Shown: positions 23,068 to 34,230 of the stretch, one piece after another
Layout of the letters: each line of letters starts with the position of its first letter
Position numbering within the stretch: position 1 is the stretch's first letter
NCBI GenBank assembly: GCA_032191485.1
Contig: JAVDOI010000012.1
Span: 17,089,718-17,153,717, forward strand
Direction of reading: 5' to 3'
Source: Leptoclinus maculatus
Taxonomy: Eukaryota; Chordata; Actinopteri; Perciformes; Stichaeidae
DNA length: 64,000 nt
Notes under the pieces: model-generated
What the model saw: the letters and a program-made list of their open reading frames with translations, nothing else
Databases searched by the model: none
Told to the model about the DNA's origin: nothing
Translations under genes and position numbers: made by a program

Positions 23068-24816
23068 GTCTCAATGTTTTCTATCTATTTTGCACTTTAT
23101 TATCTGTATTCACTTTGTATGTTGGACTGGAGAGAAACGTTTTTTCAACTCCTCTGTATGTAAAGTATTGAGAAATTGACAATAAAGCTGACTTTGACTT
23201 TGATCTCTTCATATGTTCAACCTTATTTGGCACAAACAGTGACACAGACTGAGAGACTGAGAAACTCTGGTGTGGATGTCTTCAAAGGAACTGTTTAAAT
23301 CGCCTTGTTTGCATGTGTTGCATATGTTTTTTTAAATTTTTTATTAAGGTTTATACATTAGAATTTGAGCTTTGGTCTTGGTGGAGTGACTCGTATACAT
23401 TGCTAACAATGGCAGCATACCAGCGAAGGAGCAGTGACGCCACACACAAAGCAGCGTGTGTCATTTAAGCCTGAACAAACAGCTGAAATTCAGAGACTTT
23501 GCCTCAGGTGCTGTAACAATGAGGTTGGAATGAAACGCAGACCAGACGGGTAACAAGACACAACCATCAGAGCTGTGGATGGAATACTTGTGAGGCACTA
23601 CAGCAGGCATTCGATCTCATCATTTCCACTCAGCTAACTGTAGTAACGGTGTTTTAAAAATGTGCTTATATTTTTCATTTTGGTATTGGTGTCAAACTTC
23701 AGGTATTGTGTCGGCACTAACGCATATTTTAATCATTGATCCATCTGCTTATTATTTTCAATCATCAATCATTTACTCCTGCGGTCTGAAAAAAACGGCC
23801 GTCACAGTCTCGGGGGGGGGGGGGGGGCGGGGGGTGCAAGTTGACGTCTTCAGATGTCTCGCTTTGTCTGATCAAACGTCCAAAACACAAGAAAGATATT
23901 CAGTTCATGATTATAGAAGGTTCAGAAAAACAGCGATTATTCACATTATTTTGCTTAAGTGTAACTAAAATGGATGAAATGGAAGTTTAGTGTGTGTGTT
24001 TGTGATAAAAACAATGTATTTGTGTTACAGGTCGTCCCAGAATTTGGTCAGTGTATAGCTCATCATGTAGCATTTTAAGAAGAGCTTACATTTTTGTAAT
24101 AACATCAGCTTTATAAGAATTCCCCGGTGATAGAGGAGAGTAAAACCATGTCTGTACAGTTAGTGCATGAAGAGGCAGTACTCCTCCACTGCATGCCCGT
24201 TACATTACCAGTAATAGGCATGGAGAGCCCTCAGGGTTTCTAAAGTGCAGCACGTCTTTCTCTTTTGTAGTTCACATGCATCATGTTTCACCTCCAACAG
24301 AGTCCAACACTGAGACATATTCACCATGAAGCTGAGCGACAGCAGCAAATAAAACGGAATCCATTATCCATACAGGGTTTTGGTATGAGGCAAGGAGAGC
24401 TGCTTCAGTTTAAGTCCCAACTCATAGAAACAGAATAGAAGTAGAACGAACATTACCGATCAAACCAACGTAGCAGGGTGGTCAGAGTGGCGGCCATTTT
24501 TATGTGCAATGAAATCTCGGTTTAATATGAACGGTTTGTCATTTGTTTTCCAGAACAGATTACTTTGTGATATTCAGGAGATTAGGACCAAACAGTTTCT
24601 CATGCTGAGAGATAAATGGTGTAAACAAAAGGTACAAAATGTATCGTCTCATAAAGAATAACTAAAGTGCAGAGCTTTATGTGAAGTCTAACTTAAACAA
24701 GAGACAGAGATCCCTATCGGAGACCGGCAGGTTGATCCAGACCGTGTACTGTGATACAGCTTCAGGAGCTCACAGCGTGGATTCTCTCTGCTGCACTAAC
24801 ATGCACGTGCGGTGAC

Positions 24817-24817
<1 letters not shown>

Positions 24818-24870
<53 letters not shown>
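24818..24870. repeat. (AC)n microsatellite
   Basis: About 26 uninterrupted AC units, followed after a short gap by a small CACACACACACA run near 24887. Confidence 0.95.
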
Positions 24871-24872
<2 letters not shown>

Positions 24873-25274
24873 CTACTAAGTCCATCACACACACACACAT
24901 GTTCACTGCAAGAGAGAGTCTCATATAGCGGAGATAAATTGACATTTAAGCTGCGCTCCTACTAGATTCACACATCTGGAAGGGATTACGCAGCATTACA
25001 GGCTCCGTTTTATACACATGAATCATAGTTCTACTTTTAGTCTGTTTCTTTGGTTTTGTTGTGGTTGTCAGGACCAGTAATTACACCTTCCTGAAGATGC
25101 AAATAGCATAGTGTGAGAAACGCTCTAATTTTCCCAAAGGTCCTCTGTCATCATGCTGGCTTTCACAAGCTGAGGCAGAAAATACGTCTGTAAAAGGAAT
25201 AGTCCGCGCTCATCTAACTGTTTGCACAGTTATGCTGCTACGCTTCATATAATCAACACAACTAGAGCTGCTAC

Positions 25275-25612
25275 TTTCATTGTTTGATTAAAGGAGCGGG
25301 GTGTAGGATTCAGTGGCATCTATTAGTGGGGTTGCAGATTTCCGAGCTTGTCGGAGAACTACGGTGGCCTTCAGTTGCCGTAAAAACGCAAAAGGCTTTC
25401 TCTAGAGTTTGGTTTGTCCGTTCTGGGCTACCGTAGAAACATGGCGGTGAAACACGGTGGACTCTGTGAAGAGGACCTGCTCCCTATGTAGTTATAAACC
25501 GCTAATTCTAAGCTAACGAAAGGACAAGGATTCTTCATTTCAGGTTATCCATTATTGAAAACATTGTTATGAATATGAAATTCCATTTCTGCCAAAGAAA
25601 TCCTCCTAAATC
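25275..25612 (+). repeat. Teleost-type repeat beginning GTGTAGGATTCAGTGGCATC
   Basis: It reads GGGTGTAGGATTCAGTGGCA, GTCCGTTCTGGGCTACCGTA, ACATGGCGGTGAAACACGG, CTAAGCTAACGAAAGGACAA and ends CCTCCTAAATCTGGTCC. I recognise this pattern as a very common percomorph repeat. Related 3' or 5' pieces lie at 10890-11135 and around 39635-40225 (AACAGTGTGCAGCATTTAAG, CCACACTGCACCTTTAA). Confidence 0.55.
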
Positions 25613-25880
25613 TGGTCCTTTAATCTGTCTTTTATTTTTTCGATTAATTGTTTGTCGACATATCAGAAAATGGGAAAAAATGTCAATCAGACGACGTCAT
25701 CAAATATATAATTTTGTCAGTTTTCTGTCAAAGAGGAGCAAAAAACCCAGAAATGTTTCACATTAAAGAGGCTTGAATCCGAGAAATTTCTCTTAAAAAA
25801 ATGATTCAAACTGAGTCATCGATTACTGAATTTAAAAGTGGACATCTCATTGATTAATCGCTGCAGCGCTAAGCATCATT
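25613..25880 (+). repeat. Old hAT-like repeat ending GATTAATCGCTGCAGCGCTA
   Basis: TTCGATTAATTGTTTGTCGA on the left and CATTGATTAATCGCTGCAGC on the right bracket the element. The interior includes AAAAAACCCAGAAATGTTTC. It is a decayed relative of the hAT end seen intact at 22030-23067 and directly abuts the previous repeat. Confidence 0.45.
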
Positions 25881-26373
25881 CTTTCTTAAAACAAACATCG
25901 GGGGGGTGTTCAGCCGAGGTGAAAGGTCTGCAGATGATCCTCAGAGGATTTCTCTTGCTGCTGATCTCTCCATCCCTCCCCTCCTCCGCCTCGCCGCCAA
26001 TCTCCAGAGATTCAGGCTGCTCGTAAGCTCTTGAGAGGGCTGACCCGACCCTCCGCTCCCCAGCGTATGAAACGCTTCGTGCACTATGGCCTGATATCCC
26101 CACGCTAATATTTACACGTTTAATCTGAAAGCTTGTGACTGTATGCAGTAAAACAAATCGAGAGGTATCCGTTTTAAAGCAAAGTAAGTGGTGCAGGAGC
26201 ACTAGAATGGTAGTTAGTGGAGGCTTTCTATTGGCAGGACACTTGGCAGGCTGGTTAATATTTAACGAGTTACCGGGTTGAGAGACTAACTCGCTCAGAC
26301 TTGCACAGTCTCCCTCTTCTGTTCCAGGCATTGTCGTCCTAATGGGTCACACTTTGTTACAACAGCAACACAG

Positions 26374-26408
26374 TGAGGAGGAGGAGGAGGAGGAGGAGGA
26401 GGAGGAGG
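26374..26408. repeat. (GGA)n microsatellite
   Basis: About 11 GGA/GAG units, purine-only on the + strand. Confidence 0.95.
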
Positions 26409-26554
26409 TTTGGAAAACATGCAGCTTAGAGTCCTGGATGAAGTAAAAATACTTTCAGTTAGATAGTAAAGCGTGAAATAGGTCTGTTTATCCCATCATT
26501 CAATAGCATTAAATAGCATTGTTATTAGACTGTAGAGGGCCACAGGTAATGAGT

Positions 26555-27110
26555 GTCCTAATTATGTTTTCCATTAATCATTTAGTCTATTAAATGTCAA
26601 ATAATAGTGAAATTCATCCTTCAGTCGTCTTGAAATTCAGTATTCTGGGATATTACCAGAGAATGCTTACAATTCAGAAGCGGGAAACGGAAAGTGTTTT
26701 GCCTTTTTCTCTAATTGTTTGCTTGAAAAATGAGAAATGATGAAGCGATTTATGAAAATATCTTTTTGATGTTAATTGGTCTCTACTGTGGTGATGTAAG
26801 TGGAGAGTTGAAACGGTTCGACGACTGATCTGTTTGTCAGTCGACAGAAAAATATTTGACAATTTCTTCTATAAAAAATTTCATAATTTAAGTCATTTGT
26901 TAAATATAAAATGCCACACACACGTTCTCTGTTTCAGCTGCTCAGTTTGTTGGATTTTGTGGTTTTCTTTGTCTTTTGTCTCTTTGACCAAAACGAGTAG
27001 TTTGAAAACGACATCCTGGGCTTTTTGGGGAGTTGTGATAGGAATCTGTCACTATTCTTTGACATTTTATAACAACTATACAACTAAACACTAAAAGATG
27101 AATATTAGCT
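26555..27110 (+). repeat. Cluster of old hAT-like repeat fragments
   Basis: CCATTAATCATTTAGTCTAT, TTGTTTGTCAGTCGACAGAA, AATATTTGACAATTTCTTC and TCTTTGACCAAAACGAGTAG followed by TTCTTTGACATTTTATAACA are repeated variants of the same degenerate family, apparently two overlapping copies. The short frames here are repeat translations. Confidence 0.4.
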
Positions 27111-28819
27111 GCATAGATTTTCATTATGTTTAAAAGCTCACTTGTAAAACAGAATTCGTGCACTATTTCAAAATGTATCCACCATTGCAGTATTTATGTG
27201 GAAGATATTTTCTATGTTTAGTCAGATAAATCAAAAACATGTTTTATATTTCGTGAGATTCAGTCAGAGCATGTTGAGCTAATCGCATAAATCCAGTGAA
27301 ATCCAGTGACTGTAGCTTCTTATAATTAGCCTGGTGGACTTTCTGTATCCAAAACAAACCGTTGCAGCAGAGGAAGTTTCCTGGCAGAGTGGGAAGCCCG
27401 ACACTGTGTATGTGTGTTCCACAGCAAATGTCGAGGCCTTCATTGAATGGCGATATGTTGGATCACTGCTTCATAACATCAGTTTCATTTATTCACACCA
27501 AACAGCTGGGGGTGGTTGCTATATTGCATTAATGTGTCAGGTGAAGCTGTTGCCAATATGCACTGAGCCCTCTAGTGGTAGAACGGTGTACTATGATGAA
27601 AGTGGATCATAAAGGACTGAGGGAGGAACTGTTGTGACTTGTTTTGATTTGAAGTAGTTCAATAATGCAATTCATGTTGTTTAATTGTTTCAAACAGTTT
27701 ATAAAATAAATGTTAAAACATACCTTATTGACATTATTTACAGTAAATATGTGCGAGGAGAATAAATGAGAAACCTGCTAATGATAATAATTCAATATGA
27801 CGTTTGGAGATGCTTTTATTTTGAAAGGGCATAGAAGAATCCCATCCCATTATCTGAAACTTCCCCTACACAACAAGGAGTCAGAAAGTCAGCTTTGATC
27901 TCAGAGGTTCAGAGGAGCCCAACTCGTCTTCCCATGATCCTAATCCCCGAGTTATTTCCCCCCCCCCCCCCTGTTTTAAAAGGAGAAAAAGTTAAATTAC
28001 ACCCCTGACGACTTCAAACAGGTTAGAGAAGGTTCAAACTCTCTGGTGTTGTGTGTCCCAGCATCCACACCGTCTCCTCTGTCCTCAGTCGTATATCTGC
28101 GTCTTGTGGCAGGTGGAAGGACGTCTTATCTAAATCGAAGCAGCTTTGCAGGAACCAGCTTCCTCCCATCTGATATTCTCATTAGTGTCAAAAAGCTTGA
28201 CGACTGTTCCGGTGTTGTGGTTTGAGTTAGTCACAGGGTCTCGTAACAACGAAGGGGACCAGTTGCTGTCCCGTCTGACCGTCTCTGTCATGGTGTGAGA
28301 GGCCCTGCAGCTTCTCAAAAGGTGCACAAAGACTGTAGATACTGTTTTAGTATAATTTAAAAAAGCTTTAATATACAAAACAAACAACGCCACCTCAGAG
28401 TTCAAGTGTTTAGCTCCACGCAGTCTGATTGATGTGTCGCATGCAAACAGCTGCGTGTGCATCTGGAACTCATCTGCATAATACCCATAAGACATTTCTC
28501 TGTTGACTGACACCACAGGCTGATCAATCCTGCCGCGGTGACAGTTTTAGTTATTCCCTCAGAGTTAGATTACGCTCTGCTGCATTTTTCTGCGATACAC
28601 ACGCTATACGCCACCAATTTAAACATCACCATACTGTCCAAACGCTCACATCACAGAAAGAAGTTGACATGTACCAGCTTTTGATTTTAAACATGCAATT
28701 AGCAGGATGACTCAATAAGCCTGCTTTGTGATACTGACCCCACATTTGCTTTGGCGACCTGAAAACTTTTTTGTCCTTAAAAGGAAATAATTATTAGTTT
28801 TTTGTACATTAGTAGGTTA

Positions 28820-29165
28820 AAACCATAGACTGTATATAACAAACCAAAAATGTTTATTTCGTGAACTGAAAACACACTATGAAAGGGTTAAAACACGGGC
28901 AACGCTCAGAACAGACAACGCCGTGGTTGCGACCTGTCAATCACCGTGTAGCCCCGCCCCTAAAGCATACCCTGCTTTATGGTCTATTTGACTCTAAATG
29001 GACCATAATCTACTAAATGAACATCATGATGTATTGAAGAAGACTTGAAACTAGAGATTGAGACCATAAACTCATGTTTACAATGTTTACTGAGGGAATA
29101 AATCAAGAGAGAAGTGGAGTCATTTTCGACGTCTATACAACCAGAGGAGTCGCCCCCCAAAATGT
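28820..29165 (-). repeat. GGGGGCGACTCCTCTGG repeat family, minus-strand copy
   Basis: It contains CATAGACTGTATATAACAAA, CCTGTCAATCACCGTG, CCCCGCCCCTAAAGCATACC, GAGACCATAAACTCATG and ACCAGAGGAGTCGCCCCCC. Each is the reverse complement of a block in the + strand copies at 43020-43445, 46553-47120, 52500-52950 and 58000-58590. Confidence 0.7.
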
Positions 29166-29275
29166 CATGGCAATCCATCTAATAGTTGTTGATATATCAG
29201 TCTGATATTTTTGTCTGTTGGTGGCAGCAGACCAACCGACCAACATATCCCTCACTAGAGCCACCAGAACTACAA
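29166..29275 (-). repeat. Fragment of the CTGAAATATCTCAACTA repeat family, inverted
   Basis: GTCATGGCAATCCATCTAAT, TTGTTGATATATCAGTCTGA and CCTCACTAGAGCCACCAG are the reverse complement of the start of the copy at 61495-61760 (CAGACTGAAATATCTCAACT, ATGGATTGCCATGAAATTTG). It abuts the previous repeat. Confidence 0.5.
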
Positions 29276-31719
29276 GGTGTCTTCATTATTCATTCATCTG
29301 TCTCTAAAATGTGAGAAAACAGTAAAGAAAAGAAAAGCCTATCATACATTCCCACAGCCCAAGATAGTTTGACAGTCCTAAAGCCAAAGATATTCAATTT
29401 ACAGTCGGGCTTTCTGGTCATGACCAAACAAACATATCACATGAGCCTTCCTAAAAAACAAAACACAATATTTCCCTTCAGTCCTTTGGCCTGCTTTCAC
29501 ATACAAATCTACCACAATCTGACACATGCCTCCAACTATCAAATCACTTGCTGTTTTCCTTCCAGCTGGGACCCTCTGAATCACTGTCTCCAGAGTAAAT
29601 TTAGACTCGTTTGACAAAGCGACACGACGATGGAAACAGTTTCCTTCAGCTGTTGGTGTCGACTTTGAACACTTAACTTGTGCGTCTCGCTCTCCGTCTC
29701 ATCCGGCGTTACGCTGCTTTTCGTAAAACGTGACCTGAAAGTGACTCAGATCTCATTGAGCGCTCGGCAGGAAAAACTGTACTCAAATCTTTTTTCATGT
29801 TCGTCTCTGTTCTCAATATAGAGCTCCAGTGTGAGGTTATATATATGGTAGCTGAGGCTGTTTCATCAGGAAGCCCGTCACTGCGGATGCCATAATCTGA
29901 CTGAAACGTCTTCAGATAGCCGTTTTAAACGCAAAGAGCAAGAGACAAGAAGGCGTATTTTTAAATACAGGCCAGGTGATAAAAGGTAAATATAGATTTA
30001 ACTCAAACGCAGTGCAGATTTCACGGTCGAGGATTGTTTGCGAGCCTCAGTTTGACCGTGGGCTGCAGCTGTTTGTCGGAAGTTGGCAGCATCTGGCTGT
30101 GCTGATGGGTGGGGTGCGGCGGTGGGGGAGTCGGGTGCACTGACAAGACAAATACTTTGAGCTGAGCGGGTCAGGCAGGGTCAGAGTAAGGACAGGACTG
30201 TAATTTGGGTTGAACGGACGTTTGTTTTGGGTAAAAACAAATGGAGATAAATTAAACACAGTGAGAAAAGCTAAAGCTAAGGTTATGATGATACACGAGT
30301 CGCAGCGTGTTTTTGAGTCTAATAACCATCAACCACTTTGGGGAGATGGATTTTCCTGCAGAGCAGCGACGCTCTGCTCACAAGCTGAACATTTAGTCCT
30401 TGCGTCCTGACGTTTTCAGCCCCTGCTGATGGATTTGCAGCCGGGGACCCCTTCATATTGCTGCGTTCAAGGAAACTGTGTTTGGTAACCGTTTTGTCTT
30501 TGATTTGTGACGCCGTACCTCGCCGGTTGTGACGCTTGTTGGCAGCCAACGCTCACACATTCAATGTCAGAGGCCCCGAGCAACCTTGAGATTTCAAAAC
30601 AAGTTTTCAGGTTTAGAGAACGTTCCCAAGAACCGTCCCTGTTTGCAACTCCATGGATTAAACAACTTTTAAGAGGTTGGTTCACCCAAATAACGACATA
30701 AGAAACTTTTCCTCACTCACCTCTTTGTGGTATCGAGCCACGCAGATAGTTTTTGGTTTTATTTGCCGAGTTTTGTCGTCTTAGATTCTTCCTAAAATAT
30801 GTAGGATGTACCTGGAGGAGATCAGAAGTTGCAAACAAACTAATTAACAAACTAATTAAAGGAGACATTCAAATCTCACTTTTTTACAATAATGGGACCT
30901 TTCATTTAAAATGGACACACCATTTTGCTTTTAATAAATTCTGTGTCTCCTGCGACCTGAACATTTCAGAAGGCCATATTAAGGCCAATTTAAAAAAGAT
31001 TTCAATTAATTGTGCAGCCCGAGCATAAATGTATTTGTGCAAGTCAGAGAGTGTGCAGGAGTTTGTTTAGGAGTTTTGTAAACCTCCTCCCTGTGGATTA
31101 TTCACAGTTCTGGTTTACTTTCTTGCATAGTTTTACCAGGAAACGCTTCTTTAAAAGACACAAGGTCTTTACTGTTGTTAGCCTCAGTTAATACACATCC
31201 TTCCTTCTTTTAGGCCTTGAACTCATCGCCGGCATTGGAAGTTGTCCGGTCCTATTGTCATCTCCAGCTCTGGTGGACTTCTTTGTCATTAGTGTGAAGG
31301 ACGTGGGAAGGAAGGGGTTACTCATCGGGTTTTACTCATTTATTTGACAATAACCTTGACTTTAGGAGGAGCGACAAAGGAAGAAACGCTAAATGAGAAT
31401 CTGGCTCCTTTTATTGGACTTGAATGGGAACACTCGACTGTTTATGTTGTGCCATCAGATCCCGTTATAAATCTGCATGATAATGATGTTCGCCAACTTC
31501 GTGTGACAACAGGCTCTCATTAAGAGAGATGTAAGAGGACAAGGACTTGACATGTTATGTCACATGAATCAGGGCCTCATTAGAGCCACAATTATACAGA
31601 ATTGCATCGAGTGGGGAGCAGTGCTCAATCTCATTTTAGTGATCTGAACACATTAATGTTGAGTGGGATTATGTAAAAGTGTCGGATCCAGATACATATT
31701 TATTTAGTTGTAGTTGTTT

Positions 31720-32215
31720 TTAACCCTTAGAGACCCACATAGACCCAATTGTGTCTATTTATTTTAGGAGGAGAACATAGGTCAACAGTAGATGCCACAT
31801 AGAAGAGGAAGCTGGGAACCTGAAGATTGATTTGAGTCACAAATCAGAAAAATTTGTGACTCAAAAAATAAATTGTGAACGTGTAAAAAGGTTTGGAACA
31901 TTATGATGGAAGTACTATATGATGGCCATTCCCATTTTTGGGGGTTGATACCATTTGTTAGACAGATTCTGTGCTTAACTACCACTCGAGGATTGATCAA
32001 AAATGATCAAAAATCCCTCATAAATACAGAATTAAGACACCAAGATCTTGTGAGACCCCATAGAAATAATCCAAGCTGTGATTTGGTATTTAAAACTTTT
32101 AACATTTCCAGATTTCTGCAAGAATTACATTTTTTGGGATGGATAGCACCCTGCTCAGAACCCCCTTATTGAAAATATAGCCAGGAAAGCCATACATCCT
32201 TTGAATGTCCTAGGT
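31720..32215 (+). repeat. Teleost-type interspersed repeat (GACCCACATAGACCC ... TTGGGGGTTGATACC)
   Basis: An AT-rich non-coding block: AACCCTTAGAGACCCACATA, CATAGAAGAGGAAGCTGGGA, TTTTTGGGGGTTGATACCAT, CCACTCGAGGATTGATC and TTTTTTGGGATGGATAGC. I recall similar sequence as a dispersed repeat in fish, but there is no second copy in this window, so the assignment rests on memory only. Confidence 0.35.
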
Positions 32216-32354
32216 CTCTAGTTTGTGGTTGTAGAGTTTCACGAGGCTGTGATTATCCGAGAGGTCACAACAGGTCATTTTATACAGCGATGACACGTTT
32301 TAAATATGGTCTCAGTATGTGAAATGGCTACTATGGGGACTAACATCATCACAC

Positions 32355-32650
32355 AATGAATACAAATGAGCTCATTGGATTACTAGCTAGCTAGCTAGCT
32401 GACACTTGCTAGCTGACAGCTAACTTGTTGCTATCTTGCTAATTCCTTCATGCTCTGATGCTACACTGGTTACAGAAAACGAGCTGAACAGCGGACTGGC
32501 GGGTCTAACAGTCCCTCCGACTCACTCCCCGTCGCTAAAGAGAAGGACAAGCTAACTGGCTAACTAGCCAGCCATCCGTCTCGGCAAGCTGCGACATCAC
32601 TTGACGGCCCCATTGACGTGCATTGTCATCATAACACCTAACAACAATCA
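32355..32650 (+). repeat. TAGCTAGCT-rich repeat family, copy 2
   Basis: TACTAGCTAGCTAGCTAGCT, TTGCTAATTCCTTCATGC, GCTACACTGGTTACAGAAAA and CTAACTGGCTAACTAGCCAG match the copy at 1-270. The sequence then runs to GACGGCCCCATTGACGTGC. Confidence 0.5.
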
Positions 32651-34074
32651 CCATTTTCTTTTGTACTAGTCAAATGATAACAAAAAACAGTTCCATGTTT
32701 GATCTACTTATCCGGCTGTGAAGGAGACTTTCCTGCAGTCGGAAGGTCAGATATTTGATGGTTCGACGTAGACGCTTATGCCGTCTTAACGTCGCACACA
32801 GACACATATTCACCTTTTAGTGCGAAGTAGTTATAACTAAATGCTCCAGTTCAGCCTCAATGAGCTGATCTGAGACACCCCACAGGGTTTGTGTCACTTG
32901 AAATGTCTTTTTAAACGCACAATGAAAAGTTTTGGAGAAAATGTCTTTTCACATTTTATCATTGTGTCTCTCTGGTTGAAATGCAGATTCAGCGGTTTCC
33001 CTTTTTTTTTGGTTGGTTGTACATTTTTGCATGCTTCTGTGTACACGCAGCACTTACTGAAAAAGAGACCATCTGGTATATTGTCACCTAGATTTACCCG
33101 ACGGATCAATCACCTTAAGTCAGAAAGAGTGGGCGGCATGTGGCGTTTGAGAAGCTGTTTGCTGTTCACATCCTGTTTGATTGATTGATTGGGTTCTTTA
33201 CGGGTTTGATTAAAACCTTTTTTACTTGAAACTCAATGATTAATAGAAGACACGTGATTTTTAAAGGCCGGTATAGTAACGATGTTTTGGAGCAGAAAAA
33301 GCAGAAAGAAGATTAATCAGCCAATAACCCTGATGAATCTGGAGCTGATCATCAAACTCAAAGTGATTGATAGGCTACCTGAATACATCTAGAACTAAAC
33401 ATCAAACAGAATATCTACATGGAGAGCAACATTCATTATTTGAAGGAGGAAAGTGAATTACCCGTTTATCATGGCGAATACGTCGAAGTTTATGACGAGC
33501 TTTACTTCTGCAGACCCTGTTTTTAATAAAGTTGTTGTCAATCCAAATTTAATCATAAGTAAGAGAATATCCTGAAGTGTGATTTGGTGGATTACGTTGT
33601 CGGAATATGTTCTATTTATTTACAATGGGCGATGCGCTGTTCTCTTAACCACTCTTAACCTATGAAGGTTTGCAGCATCATGATCTTATCTCAGCTGTCA
33701 GTCTGCTGTGTCCTATCTCTGCTCTCAGACACTTTAGATAAAGACTTAAGACGTGTTCCTCGCTGTAAGTGAGTCATTCTGCACTCTTCTTACTTCAACT
33801 CTCAGCATTGTTGCCTCACTTTCTGGTTCTGTTTTTTTCTTTAGCATATTAGCTAAATCCTCTAACAAACTAACTGAGGAAATTCACATGACAGATGCAT
33901 TTAATGAGCCTTCCTGTGGGGGTCAGCTCTGCACACAGCTCTGCATATCTGATGGTTAGCCCCTCGGTTAGAACGGCTATTATTGTAAAAGTAAAGTAAA
34001 AGTTTCATATATTATGTTAATTAATATTAGCTTTAACAGACAAGTCAGATATATTGGTCACTGGTTGTCCCGTC

Positions 34075-34230
34075 CAAGCGACAAACCTCCGATACTGAAG
34101 AATGAATCCAATGCTGAAGTGCCTTAAACTTGCATTCTTCTGAATGGCCATTAGGGGGCGACTCCTCTGGTTGCAAAAAGAAGTCTGATTGTGTAGAAGT
34201 CTATGAGATTTATTACCTCGGTAAACAAAA
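34075..34230 (+). repeat. Partial copy of the GGGGGCGACTCCTCTGG repeat family
   Basis: AATCCAATGCTGAAGTGCC, TTAGGGGGCGACTCCTCTGG, GAAGTCTATGAGATTTATTA and CCTCGGTAAACAAAATTAA match the left half of the fuller copies. It lacks their GAGAAAATGACTCTACTT segment through a small deletion. Confidence 0.55.

Larger units (their letters stand above)
21470..23203 (+). mobile_element. 5'-truncated L2/CR1-like LINE, interrupted by a hAT element
   Basis: The left part encodes the end of a non-LTR reverse transcriptase protein (see the pseudogene entry). After its stop codon a 3' UTR runs to 22029, is interrupted by the hAT element, and resumes at about 23068. It ends in GACAATAAAGC and TGACTTTGACTTTGA, a short repeated tail of the kind expected at the 3' end of L2/CR1-type LINEs. 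The copy is heavily 5' truncated, as is usual for target-primed insertion. It is non-autonomous and lies in the same orientation as MAGI1. Confidence 0.8.
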
